A DNA stretch of 64,000 nt from Kitasatospora herbaricolor. Its GTDB lineage: Bacteria > Actinomycetota > Actinomycetes > Streptomycetales > Streptomycetaceae. Under the pieces are notes generated by a model. That model was not told the DNA's origin and made no database searches. It saw only the letters and a program-made list of their open reading frames with translations. The stretch spans positions 5,580,001 to 5,644,000 of the forward strand of contig NZ_JAUSVA010000002.1 of assembly GCF_030813695.1 (NCBI RefSeq). The letters are read 5' to 3'. Made by a program: the position numbers and the translations under genes. This document shows, in pieces, positions 37,325 to 46,512 of the stretch (its first letter is position 1; each line of letters begins with the position of its first letter).

Positions 37325-38431
37325 TCAGACCAGGCCGCCCTCGCGCTGGCTCGGCAGGAGCTCCGTGGCGGCCTTCGCGGACAGCTCGGCGGTGCTGGGG
37401 CCCTCCGGGAAGTGGCAGGCCGTCAGGTGGCTGTCCAGGCTGCCGGAGAGCTGCACCAGCGGCGGCTCCTCGGTGGCGCACTTGTCCTGGGCCTTCCAGC
37501 AGCGGGTGCGGAAGCGGCAGCCGGACGGCGGGTTGATCGGCGAGGGCACGTCGCCGGTCAGCCGGATCCGCTCGCGGTGGTCGTCCGGGTCGGCCTCGGG
37601 GACGGCCGAGAGCAGCGCGTGGGTGTACGGGTGCCGGGGGCTCTCGTACAGCGACTTGCGGTCGGCGATCTCGACGATCTTGCCGAGGTACATCACCGCC
37701 ACCCGCTGCGAGAAGTGCCGCACGATCGAGAGGTCGTGCGCGATGAACAGGAAGGCGATGCCGAGGTCCTTCTGCAGCTGCTGCAGCAGGTTGACCACCT
37801 GGGCCTGGATCGAGACGTCGAGCGCGGAGACCGGCTCGTCGGCGACGATCAGCTTGGGGCTCAGCGAGAGCGCGCGGGCGACGCCGATGCGCTGGCGCTG
37901 GCCGCCGGAGAACTCGTGCGGGAACCGGTTGTAGTGCTCCGGGTTGAGGCCGACCGTCTCCAGCAGCTCCTGCACCCGGCGCTGGATGCCGCCGGCCGGC
38001 TTGATGCCGTTGATCTCCATCGGGGCGCCGATGATGGCGCCGACGGTGTGCCGGGGGTTCAGCGAGGAGTACGGGTCCTGGAAGATCATCTGGATCTCGG
38101 ACCGGACCGGCGCCAGTTCCTTGCGGGAGGCGTGCGTGATGTCCTGGCCGGCGTACCGGATCGATCCGCCGGTCGGCTCCAGCAGCCGGGTGACCAGGCG
38201 GCCGGTGGTGGACTTGCCGCAGCCGGACTCGCCGACCAGGCCGACCGACTCGTTGGCGTGCACCGTCAGGTCGACGCCGTCGACCGCGTGCACCGAGCCG
38301 ATCCGGCGCTTGAAGATGAACCCGCCGTTGACGGGGAAGTGCTTCTGCAGGCCGCTCATCTGCAGCAGCGGCTCACCGGCCGGGCCGGCGGGGGAGCCTT
38401 CGGCCTTGCCGAGGGTCAGTTGGTCGCTCAT
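37325..38431 (-). CDS. bldKE: Peptide ABC ATPase OppF-type, cluster 4 (BldKE-like)
   Basis: 368 residues. LLQMSGLQKHFPVNGGFIFKRRIGSVHAVDGVDL, Walker A GESGCGKS, FQDPYSSLNPRHTVG, signature FSGGQRQR, Walker B LIVADEPVSALD, IAHDLS and CRFRTRCWKAQDKC. It is clearly a different lineage from the three plus-strand OppF copies, which resemble one another. Last gene of a minus-strand operon with the order permease, receptor, permease, ATPase, ATPase. That is the order I recall for S. coelicolor bldKABCDE, a transporter needed for aerial growth that imports an extracellular signalling peptide. The symbol rests on gene order and neighbourhood. Confidence 0.85.
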   Translation of the reverse strand: MSDQLTLGKAEGSPAGPAGEPLLQMSGLQKHFPVNGGFIFKRRIGSVHAVDGVDLTVHANESVGLVGESGCGKSTTGRLVTRLLEPTGGSIRYAGQDITHASRKELAPVRSEIQMIFQDPYSSLNPRHTVGAIIGAPMEINGIKPAGGIQRRVQELLETVGLNPEHYNRFPHEFSGGQRQRIGVARALSLSPKLIVADEPVSALDVSIQAQVVNLLQQLQKDLGIAFLFIAHDLSIVRHFSQRVAVMYLGKIVEIADRKSLYESPRHPYTHALLSAVPEADPDDHRERIRLTGDVPSPINPPSGCRFRTRCWKAQDKCATEEPPLVQLSGSLDSHLTACHFPEGPSTAELSAKAATELLPSQREGGLV

Positions 38432-38450
38432 GGTCTCTTGCCCGTCCCGT

Positions 38451-39518
38451 TCAGCCGAGCCGCGGCTGGATCTGGTTGATGAAGATGTCCTGCTGCCGCT
38501 CCAGGGTGAGGTGGCAGGCCGTGGCGTGCCCGGTGGCGGGCGCGAGCAGCGGGCGCTCGGTGGAGCACTTCCCGCCGACGGCCTGCTCCTGGTAGTCGCA
38601 GCGCGGGTTGAAGGGGCAGCCCTTGGGCATGTTGATCAGGCTCGGCGGGGTGCCGCGCACCGGGCGCAGCGGCACGTCCAGCGGGCCGCCGAGGCTGGGC
38701 ATCGAGGACAGCAGGCCCCAGGTGTACGGGTGCTGGGGGGCCTTCAGGACCTCGCGGACGGTGCCGCGCTCCACGGCCCGGCCGGCGTACATGACCATCA
38801 CGTCGTGGGCGGTGCGGGCGATCACGCCGAGGTCGTGGGTGATCATGATGATCGCGGTGCCGAGCTCCTGCTGGAGGTCCTTCAGCAGGTCGAGGATCTG
38901 TGCCTGGACGGTGACGTCCAGGGCGGTGGTCGGCTCGTCGGCGATCAGCAGGTCGGGGTCGCAGACCAGCGACATGGCGATCATCGCGCGCTGGCGCATG
39001 CCGCCGGAGAACTGGTGCGGGTAGTCGTCGACCCGCAGCGAGGGCTGCGGGATGCCGACCCGGGTGAGCATCTCGACGGCCCGGTCCCGGGCCTCCTTCT
39101 TGCTCGCGCCGGTGTGCTTGCTGAAGGTCTCGCCGATCTGCCGGCCGATCGTGTAGTACGGCGAGAGGGCGGTCAGCGGGTCCTGGAAGATCATGGCCAT
39201 CTTCTTGCCGCGCAGGTGCTCCAGCTCGCGGTCGGTGCGGCCGACCAGCTCCTCGCCGTCCAGCTTGATGGACCCGGTGATCTCGGTGGCCTTGCGGTGG
39301 TGCAGGCCGAGGATGGCCAGGTTGGTCACCGACTTGCCGGAGCCGGACTCGCCGACGATGCCGAGCGTGGAGCCCTTCTCCAGGTCGAAGGAGAGGCCGT
39401 CGACGGCCTTGACGACGCCGTCCTCGGTCCTGAAGCGCACCTGGAGGTCGTCGACGGAGAGGAACGGCCCGGACGAGCTCCGGTCGGTCGAGGCCTGGGA
39501 CTGGGCCTGGGTGGTCAC
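38451..39518 (-). CDS. bldKD: Peptide ABC ATPase OppD-type, cluster 4 (BldKD-like)
   Basis: 355 residues from GTG. SVDDLQVRFRTEDGVVKAVDGLSF, Walker A GESGSGKS, FQDPLTALSPYYTIG, signature FSGGMRQR, Walker B LLIADEPTTALD, ITHDLG and the C-terminal GCPFNPRCDYQEQAVGGKC with several cysteines. Nineteen nt separate it from the OppF-type gene and 49 nt from the permease gene before it. It powers the cluster 4 importer together with its neighbour. Assignment to bldKD is by gene order only. Confidence 0.85.
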   Translation of the reverse strand: MTTQAQSQASTDRSSSGPFLSVDDLQVRFRTEDGVVKAVDGLSFDLEKGSTLGIVGESGSGKSVTNLAILGLHHRKATEITGSIKLDGEELVGRTDRELEHLRGKKMAMIFQDPLTALSPYYTIGRQIGETFSKHTGASKKEARDRAVEMLTRVGIPQPSLRVDDYPHQFSGGMRQRAMIAMSLVCDPDLLIADEPTTALDVTVQAQILDLLKDLQQELGTAIIMITHDLGVIARTAHDVMVMYAGRAVERGTVREVLKAPQHPYTWGLLSSMPSLGGPLDVPLRPVRGTPPSLINMPKGCPFNPRCDYQEQAVGGKCSTERPLLAPATGHATACHLTLERQQDIFINQIQPRLG

Positions 39519-39567
39519 GGGCGGACTCCTCGGTGGGTCGTGCGGCGCGCGGCGGGGTTCACGGTGC

Positions 39568-40548
39568 TCATGCCAGTCGGATTCGGGGGTCGATGAGGGC
39601 GTACGCGGCGTCCACGATGATGTTGAAGAGGACGATCAGCCCGGCGGCGACGACGACCACGGCCATCAGCATCGGCAGGTCGTTGTCGACCACCGCGTCG
39701 ATGGAGAGCCGGCCGATGCCGTGCAGGTTGAAGGTGGTCTCGGTGATGATCGCGCCGCCCAGCAGGGAGCCGAGGTCGATGCCCAGGATGGTGATGATCT
39801 GGCCGAGCGAGCCGCGCCAGGCGTACCGCAGGAAGACCGTCCGGCCGGGCATGCCCTTGGCGCGGGCGGTGCGGACGTGGTCCTCGGAGAGCTGCTCGAT
39901 CATCGACGAGCGCGTCATCCGGGTGTAGTTCGCGGTGAAGATCAGGGCGAGCACGATCCACGGGAGCAGCAGGCCGCTGAACCAGGCCGCCGGGTCCTGG
40001 GTGATGGAGCCGTCGTGCGGCTCGGGCAGGAGGCCGGTCTGGCGGACGAGGAAGTACATCGCCAGGGTGCCGATGAAGTAGATCTGCATCGAGGAGAAGG
40101 TCAGCGAGATGGCGCTGGCCGACTTGTCGAGGAGGCTGCCCTGCTTGTGCGCGGCGAGCATGCCGGCGCCGACGCCCAGCACCAGGAAGACCACGGCCGC
40201 GCCGAGGGTCAGCGAGATGGTGGTGGGGAAGCGGTCCAGGATGGTGGCCAGGACGGGCTCGTGGTTGGTGAACGAGTACCCGAGGCAGGGGGCCGCGCAG
40301 TCGCCCCAGGCGGGGTAGGTGCGGCCGACGAACAGCGCCACGAACCAGTGCCAGTACTGCAGCGGCAGCGCCTCGTTCATCCCCAGGTTGGTCCGGACGG
40401 TCTCCAGGTCCGTGGGGGAGCAGATCTTGCCGCAGAACGACCGTGCGGGGTCGGCCGGCACGGCGTAGAAGAGGCAGAAGGTGATGGCGCTGATGATCAA
40501 TAGGATCGCGCCCGCACCTAGCATCCGGCGCACAAGGAAGCGGAACAT
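39568..40548 (-). CDS. bldKC: Peptide ABC permease OppB-type, cluster 4 (BldKC-like)
   Basis: 326 residues from ATG 40548-40546 with AGGAGAT upstream. MFRFLVRRMLGAGAILLIISAITFCLFYAVPADPA, a long first outer loop carrying four cysteines (FCGKIC...DCAAPC, probably two disulphides), six helices, EAA loop TARAKGMPGRTVFLRYAWRGSLGQIITILG and end DPRIRLA. The cysteine-bearing loop is absent from the plus-strand OppB copies. The gene is preceded by a 171-bp gap containing a strong hairpin after the receptor gene. Confidence 0.85.
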   Translation of the reverse strand: MFRFLVRRMLGAGAILLIISAITFCLFYAVPADPARSFCGKICSPTDLETVRTNLGMNEALPLQYWHWFVALFVGRTYPAWGDCAAPCLGYSFTNHEPVLATILDRFPTTISLTLGAAVVFLVLGVGAGMLAAHKQGSLLDKSASAISLTFSSMQIYFIGTLAMYFLVRQTGLLPEPHDGSITQDPAAWFSGLLLPWIVLALIFTANYTRMTRSSMIEQLSEDHVRTARAKGMPGRTVFLRYAWRGSLGQIITILGIDLGSLLGGAIITETTFNLHGIGRLSIDAVVDNDLPMLMAVVVVAAGLIVLFNIIVDAAYALIDPRIRLA

Positions 40549-40662
40549 GGGAGCGTGATCTCCTGATCGGGTGTCAGAGCCGGGCTGAGCGGGGGCGGTC
40601 GGCGGCCGGCAGCTGGGTGGCTGGGTGCTGGGTGCCGCCCGGTCGGATGCGGTCGGGTGGCG

Positions 40663-40697
40663 CGGTGTCCGCCGCCCGGTCGGGGCGGCGGACACCG
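40663..40697 (-). terminator. Hairpin between receptor and permease genes, cluster 4
   Basis: A perfect 15-bp stem (40663-40677 with 40683-40697) with a 5-nt loop, just past the receptor stop codon on the minus strand. It occupies the same place as the hairpins of clusters 1-3. Confidence 0.75.
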
Positions 40698-40719
40698 TGG
40701 GACTACCGGTGGAGCAGGG

Positions 40720-42489
40720 TCACGGCTTCAGGAAGACCTTGTTCGGGCTGATGATCTGGCCCAGCGGGTCGTACTCGGCGCCGCCGATCTTGGAACCGTG
40801 CAGGATGTAGAACTTGTTGGTGATGCCGGGGATGGCCGGGGCCTTCTCCAGGATCTTCTTGTCCAGCGCGCCCCAGGCCTTGTTCTGCTCGGCCGAGTCG
40901 GAGAGGGCCATGATCCGGTCGATCTCGGCGTTGATCTCCGGGTCGTTGAAGTTGGAGTAGTTCTGCGAGCCGTCGGCGATGGTGCGGCCGTCGAAGAGCA
41001 CCGGCAGCACGGTGGCGCCGGTCGGCCAGTCGGCGCCCCAGCCGCCCCAGAAGACGTCGATCTCCTTGTCGACCTTGCTGATCTCGTCGTACCAGGTCTT
41101 GGTGTCGATCGGCTTGATGACGACGTCGAAGCCGGCCTTCTTCAGCGCGGACTCGATGACGACCGAGATCTGCTGCTGCTTCGGGGTGTTGTTGTACGCG
41201 TAGACGATCTTCTGGTTCTCGGCGCCGGCCTCCTTGAGGAGGGCCTTGGCCTTGTCGGGGTCACCCTCGGGCTTGGCGATCTTGCCCCAGACGTCCGTCT
41301 CCTGGAAGCCGGCGACGGTCGGGTTCAGCAGCGAGCGCGAGTAGTCGCCGGTGTCCGGGCCACCCTCGGTCTGGCGGATCTGCTGCAGCGGCCAGGCCTG
41401 GATGAGCGCCTCGCGGACCTTCTGGTTGGTGATCCGCTTGTTGTTGATCCAGTAGTAGTCGGCGTAGGGGCTGTTGCCCTTGACCAGACGGTCCTTCAGG
41501 CTGGCGTCGCCGAGCACCTTCTGCAGGCGGTCACCGGCGGTCGAGGCGTAGAACGACATGGTCGTCTGGTCCTCGCCCTTGTCGGCGGCGATCAGCTTGT
41601 CGGTGGCCGGGATGGCCTGGAAGCCGAACTCGAAGTTCCACTTGTCCGGGTAGGCGTTGCGGATCGGGTCCGTCTTCGCGTCCCAGTTGGTGTTCCGCTC
41701 CAGGGTCAGCGTCTTGTCGGTGACCCGGTCGACGATCTTGTACGGGCCGCTGGAGAGCGGCTTCTTGTCGTACTCCTCCTTGGTGTCACCCTTCTCGGAG
41801 ACGACCGCGTAGGTGGTCATGGCCATCGCGTAGTTGAAGTCCGCGTGCGGCTTGTCGAACTTGAAGACGATGGTCTTCGGGTCCTGGGCGATGACGTTGT
41901 CCAGGTGCTTGCCGCCGTAGGGGCCCTCGTAGGCCTTGCGGTAGTCCTGGTCGGTCAGCCACTGCTGGACGTAGCTGGCGCCCTGGGTGATGAACGGCGC
42001 GAAGGTGCGCTCGATGCTGTGCTTGACGTCGGCGGAGGTGATGGCCTCGCCGTTCTCCCACTTGACGCCGTCCTTCAGGGTGAAGGTCCAGGTCTTGCCG
42101 CCGTCGGAGGGCTTGCCGGCGTCGGTGGCGAGGTCGCCGACGAGGGTGACCTTGCTGCCCTCCTGCTTGTAGCCGGTCAGGCCGCGGGTGATCAGCTGGG
42201 AGAAGTTGGAGCCGGTGTTGGTGTACACCTGGGCCGGGTCGAGGTGCTCGAAGTCGTCGCGCTCGATGTCCTTGACCGTGCCACCGGCCTTCGCGCCCTC
42301 GACGGCCTTCGCCGGGCCCTGGGAGTCGGCGGCGGTGCCGACGCTGACCTGGGCCTGGTCGGAGAGCTTGCCGCCCTTGGCGTCGGAGCTCTTCGAGCCA
42401 CCGCCACCGCCGCTGCTGCAGGCCGTGAGGGTGAGGGTGCCGACGGTGAGTACCGCGGCCGCGGCCCGGAGGGTCTTGCGAGAAATCAT
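40720..42489 (-). CDS. bldKB: Peptide-binding lipoprotein, cluster 4 (BldKB-like)
   Basis: 589 residues from ATG 42489-42487 with AGGACG upstream. The lipoprotein signal ends LTAC (Cys24), then a Ser/Gly linker. GGTVKDIERDDFEHLDPAQVYTNTGSNFSQLI, WTFTLKDGVKWENGEAITSADVKHSIERTF, SSGPYKIVDRV, QKVREALIQAWPLQQIRQ and DVFWGGWGADWPTGATVLPVLF mark a SBP_bac_5 receptor of the longer type. It is not closely related to the receptors of clusters 1-3. In Streptomyces BldKB binds the peptide signal for aerial mycelium formation. That this protein is the orthologue is inferred from length, gene order and location near mshB. Confidence 0.85.
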   Translation of the reverse strand: MISRKTLRAAAAVLTVGTLTLTACSSGGGGGSKSSDAKGGKLSDQAQVSVGTAADSQGPAKAVEGAKAGGTVKDIERDDFEHLDPAQVYTNTGSNFSQLITRGLTGYKQEGSKVTLVGDLATDAGKPSDGGKTWTFTLKDGVKWENGEAITSADVKHSIERTFAPFITQGASYVQQWLTDQDYRKAYEGPYGGKHLDNVIAQDPKTIVFKFDKPHADFNYAMAMTTYAVVSEKGDTKEEYDKKPLSSGPYKIVDRVTDKTLTLERNTNWDAKTDPIRNAYPDKWNFEFGFQAIPATDKLIAADKGEDQTTMSFYASTAGDRLQKVLGDASLKDRLVKGNSPYADYYWINNKRITNQKVREALIQAWPLQQIRQTEGGPDTGDYSRSLLNPTVAGFQETDVWGKIAKPEGDPDKAKALLKEAGAENQKIVYAYNNTPKQQQISVVIESALKKAGFDVVIKPIDTKTWYDEISKVDKEIDVFWGGWGADWPTGATVLPVLFDGRTIADGSQNYSNFNDPEINAEIDRIMALSDSAEQNKAWGALDKKILEKAPAIPGITNKFYILHGSKIGGAEYDPLGQIISPNKVFLKP

Positions 42490-42599
42490 GTCGTCCTGCC
42501 TGTTCGGTAACCGGCTGGTGGGCACGGAGGCACGGCGGACTGCCGAAGCCTGCGCTGAATGATCGATGTGAGGGTGTGCGGCGCCTTGGCGACGGTGCG

Positions 42600-43628
42600 T
42601 CAGCGCTTGGTCTTCGGGTCGAGTGCGTCCCGGACCGAGTCCCCGAGCAGGTTGAAGGCGAGCACGAAGATCACCATCGAGAGGCCGGGGAAGATCAGAT
42701 AGGTGATGTCGTCGCCGTAGATCTCGGTACCGCGCTGGATCATGCGGCCCCAGTCCGGGGTCGGCTCGATGATGCCGACGCCGAGGAAGGACAGGGCCGC
42801 CTCGGCGGTGACGAGGGCGGGCAGGGAGAGCGTCGCCTGGATGAGGATCGGGGTCCCCAGGTTCGGCATGATCTCCTTGAAGATGATCCGCATCGGGGAG
42901 GCGCCGGTGACCTTGGCGGCCTCGACGAACTCCCGCTCGCGCAGCGACAGGACCGAGCCGCGCAGCAGTCGGGCCAGGCCCGCCCAGCCGAACACCACCA
43001 GGACGACGACCAGGACGAAGGCCCGGGCCCAGGAGGGGATGCTCTCGTCCGGACGGTAGAAGGCCGCGAAGACCACCGGCATGAAGGCGATGAAGAACAG
43101 GGTGGACGGGAACGACATCAGCACGTCGATGGTCCGGCCGACGAAGTAGTCGAACTTGCCGCCCAGGTAGCCGGCCGCGACGCCGATCGCGGCGCCGATG
43201 GCGGTGCTCAGCACGGTCGCGGCCAGGGCGATCAGCAGCGAGGTGCGGATGCCGTACACGAGCTGGGTGAAGACGTCCCGGCCGAGCGAGGGCTCCAGGC
43301 CGAACCAGTACTCACCGCTCATGCCGCCGTTGGGCGCGATCGGGAAGCCGTAGTCGTTGAGCAGGCCGCTGTGGTCCTGGCCGTACAGCGTGTACGGGTC
43401 CTTGCCGTAGATCGCGGAGATCAGCGGTGCGGCGAGCGCGACCAGCACGAAGAACAGCACGACGAGGGCGGAGATCACACCGGTGCGGTCGCGCCGGAAC
43501 CGGCGCCAGGCGATGGTGCGGGGCGAGAGCCCCTGGAACGCCTTCGCCGGCGCGGCGCCGGCGGCATCAGGGGTGGCCGGCGAGACGACCGTCTCGGACT
43601 CGGCCGACGCCTTAGTGGGGTTGGTCAT
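42600..43628 (-). CDS. bldKA: Peptide ABC permease OppC-type, cluster 4 (BldKA-like)
   Basis: 342 residues from ATG 43628-43626. Cytoplasmic tail, then GLSPRTIAWRRFRRDRTGVISALVVLFFVLVALAAPLI, WFGLEPSLGRDVFTQLVYGIRTSLLIAL, EAA loop EREFVEAAKVTGASPMRIIFKEIMPNLGTPILIQ and end NLLGDSVRDALDPKTKR, the OppC pattern. First gene of the operon. Having the OppC-type permease in front and the receptor second is unlike clusters 1-3 and like bldK as I recall it. The receptor gene starts 110 nt further on. Confidence 0.85.
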   Translation of the reverse strand: MTNPTKASAESETVVSPATPDAAGAAPAKAFQGLSPRTIAWRRFRRDRTGVISALVVLFFVLVALAAPLISAIYGKDPYTLYGQDHSGLLNDYGFPIAPNGGMSGEYWFGLEPSLGRDVFTQLVYGIRTSLLIALAATVLSTAIGAAIGVAAGYLGGKFDYFVGRTIDVLMSFPSTLFFIAFMPVVFAAFYRPDESIPSWARAFVLVVVLVVFGWAGLARLLRGSVLSLREREFVEAAKVTGASPMRIIFKEIMPNLGTPILIQATLSLPALVTAEAALSFLGVGIIEPTPDWGRMIQRGTEIYGDDITYLIFPGLSMVIFVLAFNLLGDSVRDALDPKTKR

Positions 43629-44078
43629 GGTGGTGGAGCTCCCGCCCGGGATGTAGCGGCCGCAAGAAGTTGGTTGAACGGACTCTGGCAAGCCGTTTAT
43701 CGAACGTCAAGGGGTCGGAAGTTCACGGAAGCGACATTTCCACTTCGTCCTGCAAGATCCATCAGGTCGTTGTCAAAGGGGACTTGACGCCGTGTCCGGC
43801 GCGCGGGCGTACAGGGGCAAATATGGACAATAGCTGTTCACATATCCGTAACGCGGGTGCTGTTATGCGCTGTCCGGACACTGTGAGGGTGGCTGAATAA
43901 CAGCTGAAGTACAGTGAATACCTCGGACTTTTCGGACGTATCGGGGCGTACTCATCCGTCCGTTTATCGGACGCACCTGGCGAATTCCCGCCACTGGCGG
44001 TAAGTGCACGCCTTATTCGCCGCCGCGATGACACTGGGTGAGCAAAATGGTGTCACTGCGTAGCCGGGGCCCGTCAAA
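43629..44078 (-). promoter_or_regulatory. AT-rich control region upstream of cluster 4
   Basis: The gap before the cluster 4 operon. From 43740 to 44000 it is AT-rich and contains GCTGTTAT (43859-43866) mirrored by ATAACAGC (43897-43904), plus AGCTGTT (43832-43838), mirrored by AACAGCT (43900-43906). The CTGTTA core also occurs in the tandem repeats before cluster 1. No promoter hexamers can be assigned with confidence. Confidence 0.55.
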
Positions 44079-44117
44079 GCGAGGAGCCGGAGCCCCGATC
44101 GGGACCCCGGCTCTCGC
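44079..44117 (-). terminator. Terminator of the YoaR/VanW-type gene
   Basis: GCGAG and AGCCGG arms (44079-44090, one bulged G) pair with CCGGCTCTCGC (44107-44117), with an inner CCCGATCGGG palindrome. It lies just past the minus-strand stop codon at 44134. Confidence 0.7.
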
Positions 44118-44133
44118 TGCCCATGACGATACG

Positions 44134-46512
44134 TCAGGTGGTGGTGAACTTGAAGGTGCGGTCCTTGTCGCCCGTCTTGTCCAGGACGGAGGTGATGCCG
44201 TCCGCCACGTCCTGCGCGGTGATCGGCGCCAGGGCGCCGGCCTTGCGGGCCTTCAGCTTGTCGAAGATGCCGCCGATCGCGCCGCCCAGCTGGTCGTAGT
44301 CCCACTTGGGAACGATGTTGCCGGAGGCGTCCGGGGCCAGGGTGAGGGCCTTGGCGGCCGTCGCCTTGCCGAAGTCGAACTTCTTGGCGCCCGCCGTGAC
44401 GTGCACGAGGCCGTTCAGCACGGACTTGCCCAGGCTGTCCGCGGCGGCCTGCAGGGCCTGCGGGGAGACCTTCGGCTGGGCCGCGGCCACCGGCAGGTTG
44501 ATCGGGGTCTCCGGCTTGCCCGCGGCGCGGTCCCGGTAGGCCTGCTCGACCTGGTCGACGGCGGCGGTGGAGTCCACGGCCTGACCGGCCTTGCCGGGCA
44601 CCACGACGACCTCGCCGGCCTCGGTGAACTTGACGTAGCCCTCCTGCAGCCCCTGGCCGGAGCCGGCCGCCAGCGCGTCCAGCGCGGCCTTGAGCTTGGC
44701 GCGGTCGACCTTGACCAGCGGCGGGACGGCCTTCTCGCCGCCCTTCAGCGAGTTGATCACGTCGACCGGGCTGTAGCTGTGCTGGGTCAGCCCGTCCACC
44801 GTGCCGGTGGTGTCGAAGCTCAGCCCGGCGGCCGTCGGGTCGAGGTCGAGCGTCTGCTCGCCGATCTTCAGCTTCACCGGCTGCTGGCCGGCCTTGCCGA
44901 CCGTGTCCTCCAGCTGGTGGATCGCCTGGTCACGGCTGCTGCCGCCGATGTCGGTGCCGAGCACCACGGTGCCCTTGGGCACGTCCGCCTGGTTGAGCAT
45001 CAGCCCGGTGCCGTACGCGGCGGCGCCGGCGAAGAGCAGGAAGCCGATGCCGTACACCACCAGCTTCGACGCCTTGCCGCGCCGCTTGGCCGGCGCGGGC
45101 TTGGGCGCGGGCTTGTCGGCCGCCTTGTCGGCGGGCTTCTCGCCGGTGGGCGCGGCCGGGGCCGGGCGGCCGCCGGCGGGGGCAGCGGCCGGGGAGCCGG
45201 GCCCGGGGCGGCCGGAGCCGTCCGGGTACGGTGCGCCCGGCGGGAACGGCTGCTCGGAGCCGAACGCCGCGCCCTGGTCGAACGGGCGTCCCGGCGCGGC
45301 CGGGGCGAACGGGTCGGGAGCCCCGGCGGGGCCGCCGGGGAAGCGGCCGCCCGGTGCGGCGGTGGCGAACGGGTCCGTGCCCGCCCCCTGGGGGCCGGTG
45401 GCGAACGGGTCGCCGCCCATGCCGCCCGGGGCCGGCGCGTACGGGCCGGTGCCGGGCAGGCCGGACTGCGGCGGCCCGGGTATGGCGGCGGGCGGGGCCT
45501 CGTCACGGATCGGCTCGAAGCCGCCGACCGCGGTGTCCTCCTGCGCGGCCGGCTGCGGCCGGCCGGCGCCCTGCGGGCGCGGGCGGGGCGGCAGCTGGTC
45601 GGCGCCGCCGGGCCCGAAGCGGTCCGCGGCGCCGGAGGCCCCCTGCCCGCCCGCGAACGGGTCGGTACCGAAGGGGTCGGTGGCGAACGGGTCCGCGGCG
45701 AAGGGATCGACGGGCATGCCGTCGTCGAACGGGTTGGCCGTGCCGTCCGGGCCGCCCGTGTTCGCGAACGGCGAGGCGGGCGCACCGGTGGGCGTCGGGC
45801 CCGGCGTCGGGCGCGGGCCGCTCGGGCGGCCCGGCTCCTTGCGTCCGGCGTCCGGGCGGCCGGGACCGGGGCGGCCGGCCTCGGAGCGGAGAGCGCCGGG
45901 TCGGGCCGGGTCCGGCCGGGCGCCGTTCGGACGGCCGGGCTCGGTGCCGCGGGTTTCGGCGGGCCGGCCGGGGGCGGCCGCGGGGGCGCCCGCGGTCACC
46001 GGTGCGGGGGCCGGGTCGGCGGCGCCCTTCTTCTGCCGGGGCCGGAACCACTCGCCGGTCGACTCGGCCTCCGACTGGCCGGCTGGCTCGCCGGTCTGCC
46101 ACTCGGGCGGGAGGTTCGGCGGGGTGGCCGTCCTGGCGCTGCCGTCCATCACCCCGAGCACGGGGGAGGAGGGGGCGGCCGAGCGGTGCCGGGGGCCGGG
46201 CGGCTCGGGGGCCTCGGCGGGCCCCGCCTCCGGTGCTTCCTCGTTCTTGACGGCGCTGCGGACCACGACCGGCGGGATCGGGCGCGAGCCGGGGATGTTG
46301 ATCCGGACCCGGGTGGTCAGCGTCGTCTCGGTCTTCGGGGCGTCGCCGCCCTCGGCCGGCTTGGAGCCGGCCGTGTCGGACTGGCCCGAGCCCGCCCGTT
46401 CGGCGCCGCCCGGCAGGCCAGGCGTGCCGTAGGGCGGGGTGCCCGAAGGGTAGGCGTCCGGGCCCGTGCGCCGGGGCGTCGGGTAGGCGTTGTCAGATTC
46501 GCGGCTGCTCAA
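44134..46512 (-). CDS. Large membrane protein with YoaR-like peptidoglycan-binding domain
   Basis: 792 residues if started at TTG 46512-46510, giving SSRESDNAYPTPRRTGPDAYP. Frames upstream remain open but look non-coding. Residues 1 to about 480 are disordered and cytoplasmic, rich in Pro/Gly/Ala, with seven DPF motifs grouped around PVDPFAADPFATDPFGTDPFAGG. A Lys/Arg-rich patch and one membrane helix (KLVVYGIGFLLFAGAAAYG) follow. The extracellular part contains KGTVVLGTDIGGSSRDQAIHQLE and a Thr/Lys-rich fold as in PG_binding_4 (YoaR). A VanW domain often found in such proteins is not evident. Probably an envelope protein with a long cytoplasmic interaction tail. Monocistronic. Confidence 0.78.
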   Translation of the reverse strand: MSSRESDNAYPTPRRTGPDAYPSGTPPYGTPGLPGGAERAGSGQSDTAGSKPAEGGDAPKTETTLTTRVRINIPGSRPIPPVVVRSAVKNEEAPEAGPAEAPEPPGPRHRSAAPSSPVLGVMDGSARTATPPNLPPEWQTGEPAGQSEAESTGEWFRPRQKKGAADPAPAPVTAGAPAAAPGRPAETRGTEPGRPNGARPDPARPGALRSEAGRPGPGRPDAGRKEPGRPSGPRPTPGPTPTGAPASPFANTGGPDGTANPFDDGMPVDPFAADPFATDPFGTDPFAGGQGASGAADRFGPGGADQLPPRPRPQGAGRPQPAAQEDTAVGGFEPIRDEAPPAAIPGPPQSGLPGTGPYAPAPGGMGGDPFATGPQGAGTDPFATAAPGGRFPGGPAGAPDPFAPAAPGRPFDQGAAFGSEQPFPPGAPYPDGSGRPGPGSPAAAPAGGRPAPAAPTGEKPADKAADKPAPKPAPAKRRGKASKLVVYGIGFLLFAGAAAYGTGLMLNQADVPKGTVVLGTDIGGSSRDQAIHQLEDTVGKAGQQPVKLKIGEQTLDLDPTAAGLSFDTTGTVDGLTQHSYSPVDVINSLKGGEKAVPPLVKVDRAKLKAALDALAAGSGQGLQEGYVKFTEAGEVVVVPGKAGQAVDSTAAVDQVEQAYRDRAAGKPETPINLPVAAAQPKVSPQALQAAADSLGKSVLNGLVHVTAGAKKFDFGKATAAKALTLAPDASGNIVPKWDYDQLGGAIGGIFDKLKARKAGALAPITAQDVADGITSVLDKTGDKDRTFKFTTT

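Noticed and set aside
37325..43628. Treating cluster 4 as a fourth copy of the plus-strand clusters
   Set aside because: Gene order, receptor length and the sequence of all five proteins differ clearly. It is a separate transporter lineage placed next to them.
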